A stretch of 43,512 nt of DNA. It comes from Lachnospiraceae bacterium. GTDB taxonomy: Bacteria; Bacillota; Clostridia; Lachnospirales; Lachnospiraceae. Numbering within the stretch: position 1 is the stretch's first letter; each line of letters opens with the position of its first letter. Location of the stretch: positions 1 to 43,512 of the forward strand of contig JAUNGD010000026.1 of the NCBI GenBank assembly GCA_030524705.1, read 5' to 3'. Below the pieces are notes generated by a model. That model ran no database searches and had not been told where the DNA came from. It saw only the letters and a program-made list of their open reading frames with translations. This document shows positions 32,056 through 40,974 of this stretch, one piece after another. A program made the translations under genes and the position numbers.

Positions 32056-34386
32056 TTATAATTCATTTATTGTATCGGTAATCGCCATGTTCCGTATCCT
32101 CTTTGCAGGAGCGTAAACTGCGGCCACCGCGCAGACAATGACAAACACAAGAATCACGCACAGCATCACAGCCGGAAAATGCCATATCCTTCCGAAATAC
32201 CGGGTAATCAACCGGGTATATAAAAGATAGTGAAGAGGCAGTCCAATCACGCAGCCTGCCATCAGGCCCGAAACGGCGTACGTAAATGCTTCGGCTAAAA
32301 TCATCCGGGTAAGCTGTCTGCCATCCATGCCGACGGCCCGCATAGCGCCATACTGTTTTGTCCGGGCCGATACACTGATGGAAACACTGTTAATAATATA
32401 AAACAGCGTGATCAGTCCGATAATCACCAGAAAGCCGTACGCCAGAGCCTTTGTTGCCACATAGGTAAGATTACTGCTCCTGTTAAGCTCTCTGTTGTCT
32501 GTAAAAACCACATCGCCGTCTACAAGGCCGCTGATCCTCCGCAGGGTCTCATCATCCGCGTTCTCATCCAGCTGCACGCCGATCATTGTATAATTTTGCT
32601 CTCCTGTCAGCTCCTCAAAGGTTTCCTGGGAACAGATGACAAGCAATTCGCTGGGAAACAGACCGGAAGAAACCGAGCAGGTGATCTCCACCTCTTTTCC
32701 CGCAATCTGGAGGGTATCGCCCACCTTCAGCGGATTGTCCTTATTATAGACCGTCATAACCTTGCCGCTGTCCCCGGTAAGATCCGACAGATCGCCCTGA
32801 ACGGCATCCTCCCCTGCTCTTTCCATGAGAAAATCATCGTAGGATTCCAGATTAATATGATCAATCCCCTCCCGTGAGGAAACCGCCGGGACACTGCCCA
32901 GATAAGAGCTGGCAAAGGCCTGTTTTACCCCGGAGACCTCCCCGATTTTTTCTTTCAGGTTCTGTTCCAGCACCAACGCGTTAGCATAACCGTTGAGCGT
33001 AATATCCGGCTGCCAGGATTTCAAGGTAGGCATCAGTCCCTTCGCAAAATCCAGTCCAAGAGAAAAGCTGAGGAACAAAATAATGCTGAGGGCAAAAGAC
33101 GCCGTCATCAGGAACCAGTTTTTCCTGGAGGCAGTTGCGTGATGCACCCCCAATGTCCTTTCAATTTTTCCTGTTTTCCGTTTTGACCCGTGTCTTACAG
33201 AGGACACTGTTCCTGCATTGCCGGAAACCGCAGCCACCGGAGAAACTCTTGCGGCACGCTTTGCCGGAGACTGCGCCGCCAGGAGCACGGTTATGATTCC
33301 CACCGCCACTCCGCTGACCAATCCCACCGGACTGATGGCAAACACGGGCATGGCAATCCATTCGCCGCCGATGCCGTAATGCAGATACGCACAGATACCG
33401 CAGCTTGCCGCAGTTCCCAGAATCAGCCCTGCCGGCACCGCCGTTTTACACCAGTTCAGCGCTTCCAGACGCACAAACCGGATAATCTGCCGGCGGCTTG
33501 CGCCGACACAGCGCATCATACCGAAAAATTTCGTTCTCTGCGCCACGCTGCTGTTCAGGCTGCCGGAGATCATCAATACGCCGGCCAGCAGCACCAAAAC
33601 AAATAGAAATGCTGCTATTCCATAGAAATTTTGCATGGATTTATTGCTGCTTTGTCCTGAAACGCCCATAACGGCAGTGTTTTCTGAAATACTTTCCTCC
33701 GGCAGATCATACTGCTGCCTGATTTCAGGAATTGCCTTGGAGGCTTTCGCTGCATCCTGAAACTGCAGATAACATACCGGATCATACGTCCTTCCATTTT
33801 TATTCATGCATCCGGCAAAGGCTGACGGCGTCATGTACACGGCCACCATATACGTTTGTCCCTGATAATATTTTTTATCATCTGAGCCAAAACCGGACAC
33901 CGTAAAATCCGCATCACCCCCGGGCGTATGCAGGGTCACACTGTCCCCGATCTGTACATCCAGCGCGAGCTTCGCATTTGCGCTCAGCATCACCTCATCA
34001 TCGTTTTGAGGAAAACGGCCCTCCTCAAGAGCATTCGCCAGCGTGACGATATACGTTTCATCCGAGCCATATAAGACGGCCTTTTTCTCATTGATATAAT
34101 ATGGCTGATCCCCGTCAAAATTAAATTCCTCCGACCAGCCCATTGCCGTGACATCGGACCTCCGGCTGATTTCTTCTGCTGTATCCTGTGAAACGTTTTC
34201 CAGCCGGATGTGCCAGCTTCCATGCTTGTTCTGCATATTTGAACTCTCTGACCGTTCAACCATGTCTGCAACGCTGAAAATTGCTGTTACAAGAAATACC
34301 GAAATAATAATGCACAGAAGCGTCATGCGGTTCTGGCGTCTGCGAACCTTTGCAGAAATCGGAATAAGGCTTAAATAACTTCTCAT
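32056..34386 (-). CDS. FtsX-like ABC transporter permease (two-core, MacB/antimicrobial-peptide type)
   Basis: 776 aa with an N-terminal helix (MTLLCIIISVFLVTAIFSVADMV), a large extracytoplasmic domain, then two FtsX cores: IAAFLFVLVLLAGVLMISGSLNSSVAQRTKFFGMMRCVGASRRQI, and at the C-terminus ALAYGFLVIIGLITLFYIINSVSISVSARTKQYGAMRAVGMDGRQL. Such permeases work mechanically with a LolD-like ATPase in antimicrobial peptide resistance or export. It overlaps the ATPase gene by 4 bases and lies downstream of a two-component system. Confidence 0.9.
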   Translation of the reverse strand: MRSYLSLIPISAKVRRRQNRMTLLCIIISVFLVTAIFSVADMVERSESSNMQNKHGSWHIRLENVSQDTAEEISRRSDVTAMGWSEEFNFDGDQPYYINEKKAVLYGSDETYIVTLANALEEGRFPQNDDEVMLSANAKLALDVQIGDSVTLHTPGGDADFTVSGFGSDDKKYYQGQTYMVAVYMTPSAFAGCMNKNGRTYDPVCYLQFQDAAKASKAIPEIRQQYDLPEESISENTAVMGVSGQSSNKSMQNFYGIAAFLFVLVLLAGVLMISGSLNSSVAQRTKFFGMMRCVGASRRQIIRFVRLEALNWCKTAVPAGLILGTAASCGICAYLHYGIGGEWIAMPVFAISPVGLVSGVAVGIITVLLAAQSPAKRAARVSPVAAVSGNAGTVSSVRHGSKRKTGKIERTLGVHHATASRKNWFLMTASFALSIILFLSFSLGLDFAKGLMPTLKSWQPDITLNGYANALVLEQNLKEKIGEVSGVKQAFASSYLGSVPAVSSREGIDHINLESYDDFLMERAGEDAVQGDLSDLTGDSGKVMTVYNKDNPLKVGDTLQIAGKEVEITCSVSSGLFPSELLVICSQETFEELTGEQNYTMIGVQLDENADDETLRRISGLVDGDVVFTDNRELNRSSNLTYVATKALAYGFLVIIGLITLFYIINSVSISVSARTKQYGAMRAVGMDGRQLTRMILAEAFTYAVSGLMAGCVIGLPLHYLLYTRLITRYFGRIWHFPAVMLCVILVFVIVCAVAAVYAPAKRIRNMAITDTINEL

Positions 34387-35117
34387 TCGCCGTCTCCTTT
34401 CCGCTCCTGCCTGCGCAGGGCCCGCGTCCCTGATTCATCCTGCGCCCTGCCAAGGTCAGTCAGTACGCCGTCCGACACATTCAGTACCCGGTCGGCGGTC
34501 TGGGCTATCCTCCGGTTGTGCGTAATCATAATAATGGTCTGCTCGTATTTTCTGGAGGCCTCTTTCAGCAGCGTGATGACCTCGCTGCTGTTCTGGGAAT
34601 CCAGGTTTCCGGTGGGCTCATCTGCGAGGATCAGGGAGGGACGTGTGATAAGCGCACGGCCGATAGCCACCCTCTGCTGCTGACCTCCTGATAACTGGCT
34701 CGGCAGATGATTCCTGCGTTCCTTCAGGCTCAGCACCTCAAGCAGCTCCTCCAGATATTTTTTATTCGGCTTCTGATAGTCCAAAAGCACCGGAAAAATG
34801 ATGTTCTGCTCAACCGTCAGCTCCGGGATCAGGTTAAATGCCTGAAAAATAAAGCCGATATTCCGGCGGCGGAAAACCGTCAGTCTGCTGTCATTCATGG
34901 AAAAAACGTCCTTGCCGTCAATCAGCACTTTACCGGACGTAGGCGTATCCAGCGCCCCCAGCATATTCAGAAGGGTACTTTTTCCAGAGCCCGATTCTCC
35001 CACAATCGCCACATATTCCCCCTTGGGGACAGAAAAACTAACGTCCTTCAGCGCATTGACAGCGGTTTCCCCCTTGCCATAAGTCTTACAGATATTATGG
35101 ACTTCCAGTAAATTCAT
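34383..35117 (-). CDS. LolD/MacB-type ABC ATP-binding protein
   Basis: 244 aa. Walker A GESGSGKSTLLNMLGALD, the family block RRRNIGFIFQAFNLIPELTVEQNI, signature LSGGQQQRVAIGRALITRP, Walker B LILADEPTGNLD, H-loop MITHNRRIAQTADRV. The C-terminal extension (about 20 residues, Arg/Glu-rich) is longer than in LolD. It partners with the FtsX-type permease that overlaps its stop. Confidence 0.93.
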   Translation of the reverse strand: MNLLEVHNICKTYGKGETAVNALKDVSFSVPKGEYVAIVGESGSGKSTLLNMLGALDTPTSGKVLIDGKDVFSMNDSRLTVFRRRNIGFIFQAFNLIPELTVEQNIIFPVLLDYQKPNKKYLEELLEVLSLKERRNHLPSQLSGGQQQRVAIGRALITRPSLILADEPTGNLDSQNSSEVITLLKEASRKYEQTIIMITHNRRIAQTADRVLNVSDGVLTDLGRAQDESGTRALRRQERKGDGE

Positions 35118-35180
35118 ACGTAAGCACCTCTTTCAAAATAGTTTCGCTTCGGCATAACGGATTGTATCTCCTCTGCCCCG

Positions 35181-35245
35181 CTTATACCTGAAAGAATAAC
35201 ACCGAAATCCTACAGTCTCCTTACGATAAAGCTACAATTTTGTAG
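35181..35245 (-). promoter_or_regulatory. Probable response-regulator-controlled promoter of the ABC operon
   Basis: On the minus strand TGTAG occurs at 35236-35232 and again at 35214-35210, exactly 22 bases (two helical turns) apart; the upstream one overlaps the end of the histidine kinase gene and forms an inverted repeat CTACAA-TT-TTGTAG. A TATAAG (35186-35181) follows, with no consensus -35 (GATTTC), as expected for an activator-dependent promoter. Binding by the adjacent OmpR-type regulator is inferred. Confidence 0.5.
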
Positions 35246-36290
35246 GAAACCTGTTTTCTTCGTATGACATAATAAAATTCAGGATGAATGAGGTGCCGAT
35301 CCCCAATTCACTGTCCACCTCGATCGTACCGTTATGCGCTTCCACGATCATTTTTGTAAGAGGAAGCCCAAGGCCGACCCCCTGCTTATCCTTTGAAAAC
35401 CGGCTCCGGTAAAACCGCTTGAAAATATGATGCAGATCCTCAGGATGGATACCGCTTCCATTATCCTTTATGATGATCTGAACCATAGACGCAGACGTTT
35501 TCCACTCAATCTGCACAAGCTCCCCGCTGTCTGTATGGTCAAAGGCATTTTTCACAATATTTTCCAAGGCCTCGATCATCCAGTCGCGGTCACAAAGCAG
35601 TGAAATGTGCTCATCTCCCGACAGAATCAGCTCCTTCTGCTCCTGCTTCGCACGGTACGCAAAGTGCAGCTCAATCTCCCCCATCATATCCGCTACATTC
35701 TCAGAGGTCTTTTCAAATACAATAGAGCCTGCGTCCAGCTTCGTTATTTTCAGCAGGTTCTGCACCAGCATTTCGATCCGGTCAAGCTCCTTTTCCGACA
35801 GTGAGGCAAGCTCCTGAAGCTCCGGCAGTTCCTCCGCTTCCCCCTGTATAAGCCCGTTATAAATATTCAGCGCCGCAAGAGGCGTTTTCAGCTGATGAGA
35901 AATATCCGATATGGTATTCTTCAAAAACTGTTTCGACCTTTTCTCATTTTCTGCGTGGGCATTCAAAATGGCGGCCAGAGTATTCACTTCATGAAACAGC
36001 CTGTACAGCTCTCCCTCCTCGTCGCATGCAATCCGGGCCTCCCGGTTGCCGGAGATATAGTCTGTAATCTGCATGATTGCATTTTCCATGATTTCATGCT
36101 GTTCGCTGAAGTACCCATAGCAGACAGCCAGGATCGCCAGACACATGACCAGAGCGCACAGCAGAATATAAAATGCCGCGTTATTCAGGCCGCAGACGAC
36201 TATTGCCGCAGACGCCAGAATAAAGATCAGCATGCTGATCAAAATTTTGTCAAGAAGAGCCCTTAATCTTTTATTTGCCAATATTCTCAT
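35232..36290 (-). CDS. Sensor histidine kinase with two membrane helices and little extracellular loop
   Basis: 352 aa. Two adjacent helices (ILISMLIFILASAAIVVCGL; FYILLCALVMCLAILAVCYGYF) with almost no extracytoplasmic loop, as in intramembrane-sensing kinases that work with ABC transporters. A HAMP-like linker, HisKA box ISDISHQLKTPLAAL (phospho-His), N box ENIVKNAFDHT, G boxes DNGSGIHP and GVGLGLPLTK follow. The ATG at 36290 has GAGG upstream; the earlier frame start lies in the regulator gene. 8 bases below the response regulator. Confidence 0.92.
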   Translation of the reverse strand: MRILANKRLRALLDKILISMLIFILASAAIVVCGLNNAAFYILLCALVMCLAILAVCYGYFSEQHEIMENAIMQITDYISGNREARIACDEEGELYRLFHEVNTLAAILNAHAENEKRSKQFLKNTISDISHQLKTPLAALNIYNGLIQGEAEELPELQELASLSEKELDRIEMLVQNLLKITKLDAGSIVFEKTSENVADMMGEIELHFAYRAKQEQKELILSGDEHISLLCDRDWMIEALENIVKNAFDHTDSGELVQIEWKTSASMVQIIIKDNGSGIHPEDLHHIFKRFYRSRFSKDKQGVGLGLPLTKMIVEAHNGTIEVDSELGIGTSFILNFIMSYEENRFPTKL

Positions 36291-36298
36291 AGCGCACC

Positions 36299-36985
36299 TC
36301 AATCCTGCGAAGCCCATTTATACCCCATACGGCGGACCGTTATGATTCGCTTCGGATTGCCCGGATCGTCTTCAATTTTTTTCCTCAGTCTCCGTATATA
36401 CACCGTAAGAGAGTTGTTATCTATATAATTTTCATCACAGTCCCACAGCCTGGTTAAAATCTGTTCTGGAGAAAGCACCTGATCGGGATTTTCCATAAAC
36501 AGGCACAGCAGCTTATATTCGCCCGCCGTTACATCCACCGGCTCACCGTTTTTATAGACCTCGCTTTTCAGGAGCCGGACTGTAATTCCGTTGGAGCTCA
36601 ATTCTGTGTCCGCCTGGTTAAAGTTGTCGCTCCTGCGGAGCAGCGCATGAATGCGCGACATAAAAATCGCCAGCTTAAATGGCTTCGTAATATAATCGTC
36701 GCCGCCGATATCAAGCCCCATAATAATATCTGTTTCTTCATCCATAGCAGTCAGGAACATGATCGGCACCTTCGAGGTCTGCCGGATGCTTCTGCAAATA
36801 TCAAATCCAGAACCGTCCGGCAGCGACACGTCTAAAATCACCAGATCGTATTTTCCCTCTTCCCACAGCCTGTCCGTCTCGCTGCTGGTATGTGTAACGT
36901 CAAGTAAATATCCCTGCTTTTTTACGGCAAAAGACAGACCGTTTATCAGACTCAGGTCATCCTCCACCAGCAAAATTCGTTTCAT
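36299..36985 (-). CDS. OmpR/PhoB-family response regulator
   Basis: 228 aa. Receiver domain: ILLVEDDLSLI, YDLVILDVSLPDGSG (phospho-Asp), MFLTAMDE, DYITKPFKLAI (Lys). Winged helix: GEYKLLCLFMENPDQVLSPEQIL, NSLTVYIRRLRKKIEDDPGNPKRIITVRRMGYKW. The ATG at 36985 follows AAAGGA; a GTG three codons earlier is in frame. Pairs with the following kinase and likely controls the FtsX-type transporter downstream. Confidence 0.94.
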   Translation of the reverse strand: MKRILLVEDDLSLINGLSFAVKKQGYLLDVTHTSSETDRLWEEGKYDLVILDVSLPDGSGFDICRSIRQTSKVPIMFLTAMDEETDIIMGLDIGGDDYITKPFKLAIFMSRIHALLRRSDNFNQADTELSSNGITVRLLKSEVYKNGEPVDVTAGEYKLLCLFMENPDQVLSPEQILTRLWDCDENYIDNNSLTVYIRRLRKKIEDDPGNPKRIITVRRMGYKWASQD

Positions 36986-37037
36986 TTCTTTCACATCCTT
37001 TTATGGCTTCTTTTATCTCCAAAATACCTTTAAAAGC

Positions 37038-37067
37038 ATACAAGGCGCTTCGCGGAGCGCCTTGTAT
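37038..37067 (-). terminator. Terminator after the Sir2-like gene
   Basis: Perfect 12-bp stem ATACAAGGCGCT/AGCGCCTTGTAT with a six-base loop; on the minus strand it is followed by GCTTTTAAA. Confidence 0.75.
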
Positions 37068-37069
37068 GA

Positions 37070-37819
37070 TCATTCGTTTATCTTTTTCAGTTCCTCTACT
37101 ATCTCCGGCAGAATATCCACCGCCCTGGCGTTGACAAAATAATCGGCCTCCTTGTCGCCGTAATGCTCTCCGTCATGAATCAGAATCACCCGGTTCCCCT
37201 GATAATACCGCATGAACTGCTGTACCTCCTCCGTACGCATATTCGTACCGGCTAACAGCAGGGTGTCCGCCTTTGATACCTCATCCGCCGCCTTTGTCGT
37301 AAGACCGATTTCCACCATCTCTCCCAGAAGCGTTACCCCCGGATGGATCGGGACTCCACACGTTTTGCACAGCGGCACCTTTTTCGAATTCTTCAGATAT
37401 TCCACCGGATATTCTTTATTGCACCGCGGGCAGCAATTTTTCTCATATATGTTTCCGTGCAGATTAAATACATTTTTGCATCCGGCCCTTCTCGGAAAAT
37501 TAAATAGCTGTCTGGTGATCGTACTTTTCAGAATCCCCATTTCCTCCATATCAGCCAGCGCTTTGTATGCCCTGCCCGGCTCCTTGTCCTGTGCAAGCAC
37601 CTCTTCCCGGTAAAACTCATAAAACTTTTCGGCGCGGGTATTAAAAAACTGCGCGCTGAAAACCTCTTCAGGAGAATAACCGTATTTCATTTCAATCTCA
37701 TAAGCTGTCTCCATGTCGCGCATGGAATCTATTCCGTCTTCCACTATCATCTCCCGCCCCGATAAACACACAACGTATTCACTGTCCGACAACATCCTTG
37801 CTATCTGTGCACTGTTCAT
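37070..37819 (-). CDS. Divergent Sir2-like protein
   Basis: 249 aa. Recognisable sirtuin parts: the catalytic-histidine region NVFNLHGNIYEKNCCPRCN (H121), a zinc ribbon with cysteines 130, 133, 151 and 154 (CPRC...CKTC), IHPGVTLLGEMV, and a Rossmann end (ADTLLLAGTNMRTEEVQQF). The normal NAD-binding GAGxSxxSGIPDFR is replaced by CLSGREMIVEDGIDSMRD, and TQNxDxLH by TITRQLFNFPRRAG. NAD-dependent deacylation is therefore doubtful. AAGGAGG precedes the ATG. Followed by a strong terminator; upstream is the CsoR-type gene. Confidence 0.75.
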   Translation of the reverse strand: MNSAQIARMLSDSEYVVCLSGREMIVEDGIDSMRDMETAYEIEMKYGYSPEEVFSAQFFNTRAEKFYEFYREEVLAQDKEPGRAYKALADMEEMGILKSTITRQLFNFPRRAGCKNVFNLHGNIYEKNCCPRCNKEYPVEYLKNSKKVPLCKTCGVPIHPGVTLLGEMVEIGLTTKAADEVSKADTLLLAGTNMRTEEVQQFMRYYQGNRVILIHDGEHYGDKEADYFVNARAVDILPEIVEELKKINE

Positions 37820-37855
37820 ACCTGCACCTCCTTAATGACCTGTCAGTAACGTCAA

Positions 37856-37880
37856 TGTACAGAGGGCACCGCCCCGTACA
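37856..37880. promoter_or_regulatory. GC-rich inverted repeat between the CsoR-type and Sir2-like genes
   Basis: TGTAC-x-x-x-GGGC..GCCC-x-GTACA forms a near-perfect 25-base inverted repeat in the 96-base gap. GC-rich palindromes with a G-run/C-run core are what CsoR/FrmR-type repressors bind; operator role is inferred. Confidence 0.4.
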
Positions 37881-37915
37881 CCGCGCTATAGATGAAAGTA
37901 TCTGACCCGCTTTAC

Positions 37916-38335
37916 TTACTTGATGAAGCGGTCTATTGCCTTATTCAATTCTTCAATTTCCTGCATATCCCCTGACTCGATGGCATCCACCAGACAGTGC
38001 TGTATATGATCCTGCAGAATCACCTTACCGGTATTGTTGATCGCCGCCTTCACAGCAGACAGCTGTATCAAAACCTCACTGCAGTCGCGTCCATCCTCCA
38101 CCATCCTCTTGATGGACTGCATATGCCCGATCACCCGGGAGAGGCGGTTCAGCACCGCCTTCGTGTTCTCATGGGTGTGCGTATGCTCATGCGAATGGCC
38201 GTCCGCACCCGCATGAGAATGGGTGTGCTTATATACCGTGCCGTCCTTTCCCACATGGGAATGAGTGTGTTCGTATACCGTACCGTCTGCTCCCACATGG
38301 GTATGGGGATGCTCATGTTCGTCTATATGTCCCAT
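37916..38335 (-). CDS. CsoR/RcnR-type metal-sensing repressor with a His-rich repeat arm
   Basis: 139 aa. Residues 60-139 are the DUF156 four-helix repressor: VLNRLSRVIGHMQSIKRMVE, with the copper-type ligand set C85 (DGRDCSEVL), H110 and C114 (LQDHIQHCL). Residues 1-57 are an unusual arm made of repeats of the type GADGTVYEHTHSH, GKDGTVYKHTHSH and GADGHSHEHTHTH, containing more than a dozen histidines. Such an arm could bind Ni, Co, Zn or Cu and act as metal store or second sensor. No exporter gene is adjacent in the window. Confidence 0.9.
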   Translation of the reverse strand: MGHIDEHEHPHTHVGADGTVYEHTHSHVGKDGTVYKHTHSHAGADGHSHEHTHTHENTKAVLNRLSRVIGHMQSIKRMVEDGRDCSEVLIQLSAVKAAINNTGKVILQDHIQHCLVDAIESGDMQEIEELNKAIDRFIK

Positions 38336-38389
38336 TTTAATCCTCTTTTTCTGTTCTGCCTGCTTTTCCGTCTGTCTTGCTTTTGCCGC

Positions 38390-40831
38390 TTAGCTTTCGC
38401 CCGCCGTTTTTTCCGGCTCAGCCTTTTTTGCGGATTCCTTTTTTACTGCGGATTTCTCTGTACCGGCTGCGCCGGAAGCAGCTTTAGCCGTTGTTTTCCT
38501 TGAAGCAGTCCTGGCTGCCGTTTTCTTCGAAGCAGCTTTAGCTGCCATACTTTTCTTCGCCCCGGTCTTCTTTCCCGCTTCCGATTTTGTCGAAGCAGCT
38601 TTTTTCACTTCGGTCTTTGACGCCGTCTCGGACCTGGTACATTTGAATACGGAAATTCCCATCGGCGGTACAAGTATCTCGATGGAGTCCTCCCGGTCAT
38701 CACACATCATCTTTTTGGAAGACTTCGCCCGGGGATTTGTGTTACCGTCGCCGCCGAATTCCGTGCTGTCACTGTTGAAGATCTCTTTGTATTTGCCGCT
38801 GTACGGAACGCCGATCTTATGCTTTTCATATACCAGCGGCGAGAAGTTGATCACCACCAGAAGATCCTCCTCCGGCTTATCGCTCCTGCGCATAAAGATC
38901 AGCATATTTTCATCGGACAGCATATTGTTGATCCACTCAAAGCCGTCCGGGTGGAAGTCCTTCTTAAACAGGGCAGGCTGCTCTTTATAAAGCTTCACTA
39001 ACGCTTTCATATAAGCCTGCATCTGCTGATGCTCGTCATATTCCAGCAGGTTCCATTCCACCGATTTTTCTTCGCTCCACTCAGAAAACTGTGCAATGTC
39101 CTGTCCCATAAACAACAGCTTCTTGCCGGGATGCGTCATCATATAGCCATACGCCGCCCGCAGATTTGCAAATTTTGCCTTGCGCTTGCCCGGCATCTTT
39201 CCGATCATGGAGCCCTTTCCGTGCACTACCTCATCGTGGGAGAAGTTCAAAACGAAATCCTCACTGTAGGCATAGATCATGCTGAAGGTAAGCTCTCCAT
39301 GGTGATAGGAGCGGAAAAACGGATCCAGCTGCATATATCCCAGGAAATCATTCATCCAGCCCATGTTCCATTTATAATCGAATCCCAGGCCGTCCTCCTC
39401 CACCGGAGCTGTGATCTTCGGCCACGCCGTAGATTCCTCGGCAATCAACACCGCGCCGTCTTTATCCTTTTTGAAGATAGAATTCAGATGCTTGAAGAAT
39501 TCCACCGCCTCAAGATTCTCGTGGCCGCCGTACATATTGGCCACCCATTCTCCGTCATTCTTCCCGTAGTCCAGATACAGCATCGAAGCCACGGCATCCA
39601 TGCGGATCCCGTCTGCATGGTAAACATTTTTCCAGAATAACGCATTGGCAATCAGGAAGTTCGATACCTCCGGCCGCCCGTAATTGTAGATCAGAGTGCC
39701 CCAGTGCGGGTGTGCGCCCTGCCTCGGATCAAGATGCTCATACAGGCATGTGCCGTCAAAGCCGCAGAGCCCGTGAGTATCCCTGGGGAAATGCGCCGGC
39801 ACCCAGTCAAGGATAACTCCGATGCCGTTTTCATGCATATAGTTCATAAAGTACATAAAATCCTGCGGCGTCCCGTAGCGGGAGGTCGGTGCATAATACC
39901 CCGTCACCTGATACCCCCAGGAGCCGTCAAAGGGATGCTCCATCACCGGGAGGAGCTCAATGTGAGTGTAGCCCATTTCTTTTACGTAATCCGCAATCAT
40001 CGGCGCCAGCTCACGGTAGTTGTAGAAATACCGTCCGTCCTCCGGCTTTCTGAAGGAAGCGAGATGCATCTCATAAATAAACATCGGCTCTTCCTTTGTC
40101 GAGCGCCGCTTCCGCTGCTCCATCCACTCCTGATCGCTCCAGGCAAAATCTCTCAGATCCGTGACAATGGACGCCGTATTCGGACGCAGCTCAGCCGCAT
40201 TGCCGTACGGGTCAGCCTTCAGATATGTAAGCCCGCCCTTCGCCTTGATCTCATATTTATATATCGCGCCAGCCGCAAGACCGGGCACGAACAGCTCAAA
40301 AATGCCGGAATCCGCCAGCCTCCTCATCGGCAGCCTGCGTCCATCCCAGAAATTGAAATCGCCCACCACGCTGACACGCACCGCATTGGGGGCCCACACC
40401 GCAAAATATACGCCCTCTGTCCCATCAACGGTCATCGGATGAGCACCCAGCTTATTATAAATATCGTAGCAAATGCCCGCATTAAACTTTTTCGTCTCTT
40501 TTTCCGTGATCTGCGGCGCAAAAGAATAGGCGTCCTTTTTCTCTTCCTCTGTGCCGTCCTCATATATCACGGTAAAGGAATATTCCGGTATCCTTTTGCC
40601 CGGAAGGAGTACTGCAAAATAACCGACCTCATCCTCCATATCCATGGGATACGTCTTTTTTCCTCCGTTTGCCTTTACGATGACTTCCTTCGCATCCGGA
40701 AAAAACGCCTGTATCATGATACCATCCTCTGTCTGGTGCGCTCCCAGATATTTTTCCGGATGATCCTCTTCTGAATAAACAATCGCTTCCACGCCCGCCC
40801 AGTCCATTAAATCATATAATTTCTTATCCAT
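38390..40831 (-). CDS. glgB: 1,4-alpha-glucan branching enzyme with a Lys/Ala-rich tail
   Basis: 813 aa, forming alpha-1,6 branches in glycogen. The N-terminal CBM48-like region (VYFAVWAPNAVRVSVVGDFN) is followed by a GH13 barrel: YTHIELLPVMEHPFDGSWGYQVTGYY, VILDWVPAHFP, DGIRMDAVASMLY (nucleophile Asp), VLIAEESTAWP (acid Glu), LNFSHDEVVHGKGSM (third Asp). After the normal end (MGISVFKC) come 80 residues of Lys/Ala/Thr/Ser repeats resembling a histone H1 tail. The ATG at 40831 follows GGGGGG; the TTG five codons earlier overlaps that site. No other glg genes are nearby. Confidence 0.95.
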   Translation of the reverse strand: MDKKLYDLMDWAGVEAIVYSEEDHPEKYLGAHQTEDGIMIQAFFPDAKEVIVKANGGKKTYPMDMEDEVGYFAVLLPGKRIPEYSFTVIYEDGTEEEKKDAYSFAPQITEKETKKFNAGICYDIYNKLGAHPMTVDGTEGVYFAVWAPNAVRVSVVGDFNFWDGRRLPMRRLADSGIFELFVPGLAAGAIYKYEIKAKGGLTYLKADPYGNAAELRPNTASIVTDLRDFAWSDQEWMEQRKRRSTKEEPMFIYEMHLASFRKPEDGRYFYNYRELAPMIADYVKEMGYTHIELLPVMEHPFDGSWGYQVTGYYAPTSRYGTPQDFMYFMNYMHENGIGVILDWVPAHFPRDTHGLCGFDGTCLYEHLDPRQGAHPHWGTLIYNYGRPEVSNFLIANALFWKNVYHADGIRMDAVASMLYLDYGKNDGEWVANMYGGHENLEAVEFFKHLNSIFKKDKDGAVLIAEESTAWPKITAPVEEDGLGFDYKWNMGWMNDFLGYMQLDPFFRSYHHGELTFSMIYAYSEDFVLNFSHDEVVHGKGSMIGKMPGKRKAKFANLRAAYGYMMTHPGKKLLFMGQDIAQFSEWSEEKSVEWNLLEYDEHQQMQAYMKALVKLYKEQPALFKKDFHPDGFEWINNMLSDENMLIFMRRSDKPEEDLLVVINFSPLVYEKHKIGVPYSGKYKEIFNSDSTEFGGDGNTNPRAKSSKKMMCDDREDSIEILVPPMGISVFKCTRSETASKTEVKKAASTKSEAGKKTGAKKSMAAKAASKKTAARTASRKTTAKAASGAAGTEKSAVKKESAKKAEPEKTAGES

Positions 40832-40974
40832 ATGGTATCCCCCCAAGGCTTTAAATTTTTACAGTTATCCAGAAATCCAAGTATTTGAATATCTATAAAA
40901 TCAGTTTATCATCTTATCAGTGGAAACACAAGAATAATCAGATAATTATAAGATTATAAATTCCTGTCTGGATT

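Noticed and set aside
37856-37880. Transcription terminator for the CsoR-type gene
   Set aside because: The inverted repeat is not followed by a T-run on the minus strand; operator role considered more likely.
39704-40774. Long plus-strand ORF (356 codons) opposite glgB
   Set aside because: Shadow of the glgB gene; Arg/His/Ile-rich composition without domain motifs, and no ribosome site.
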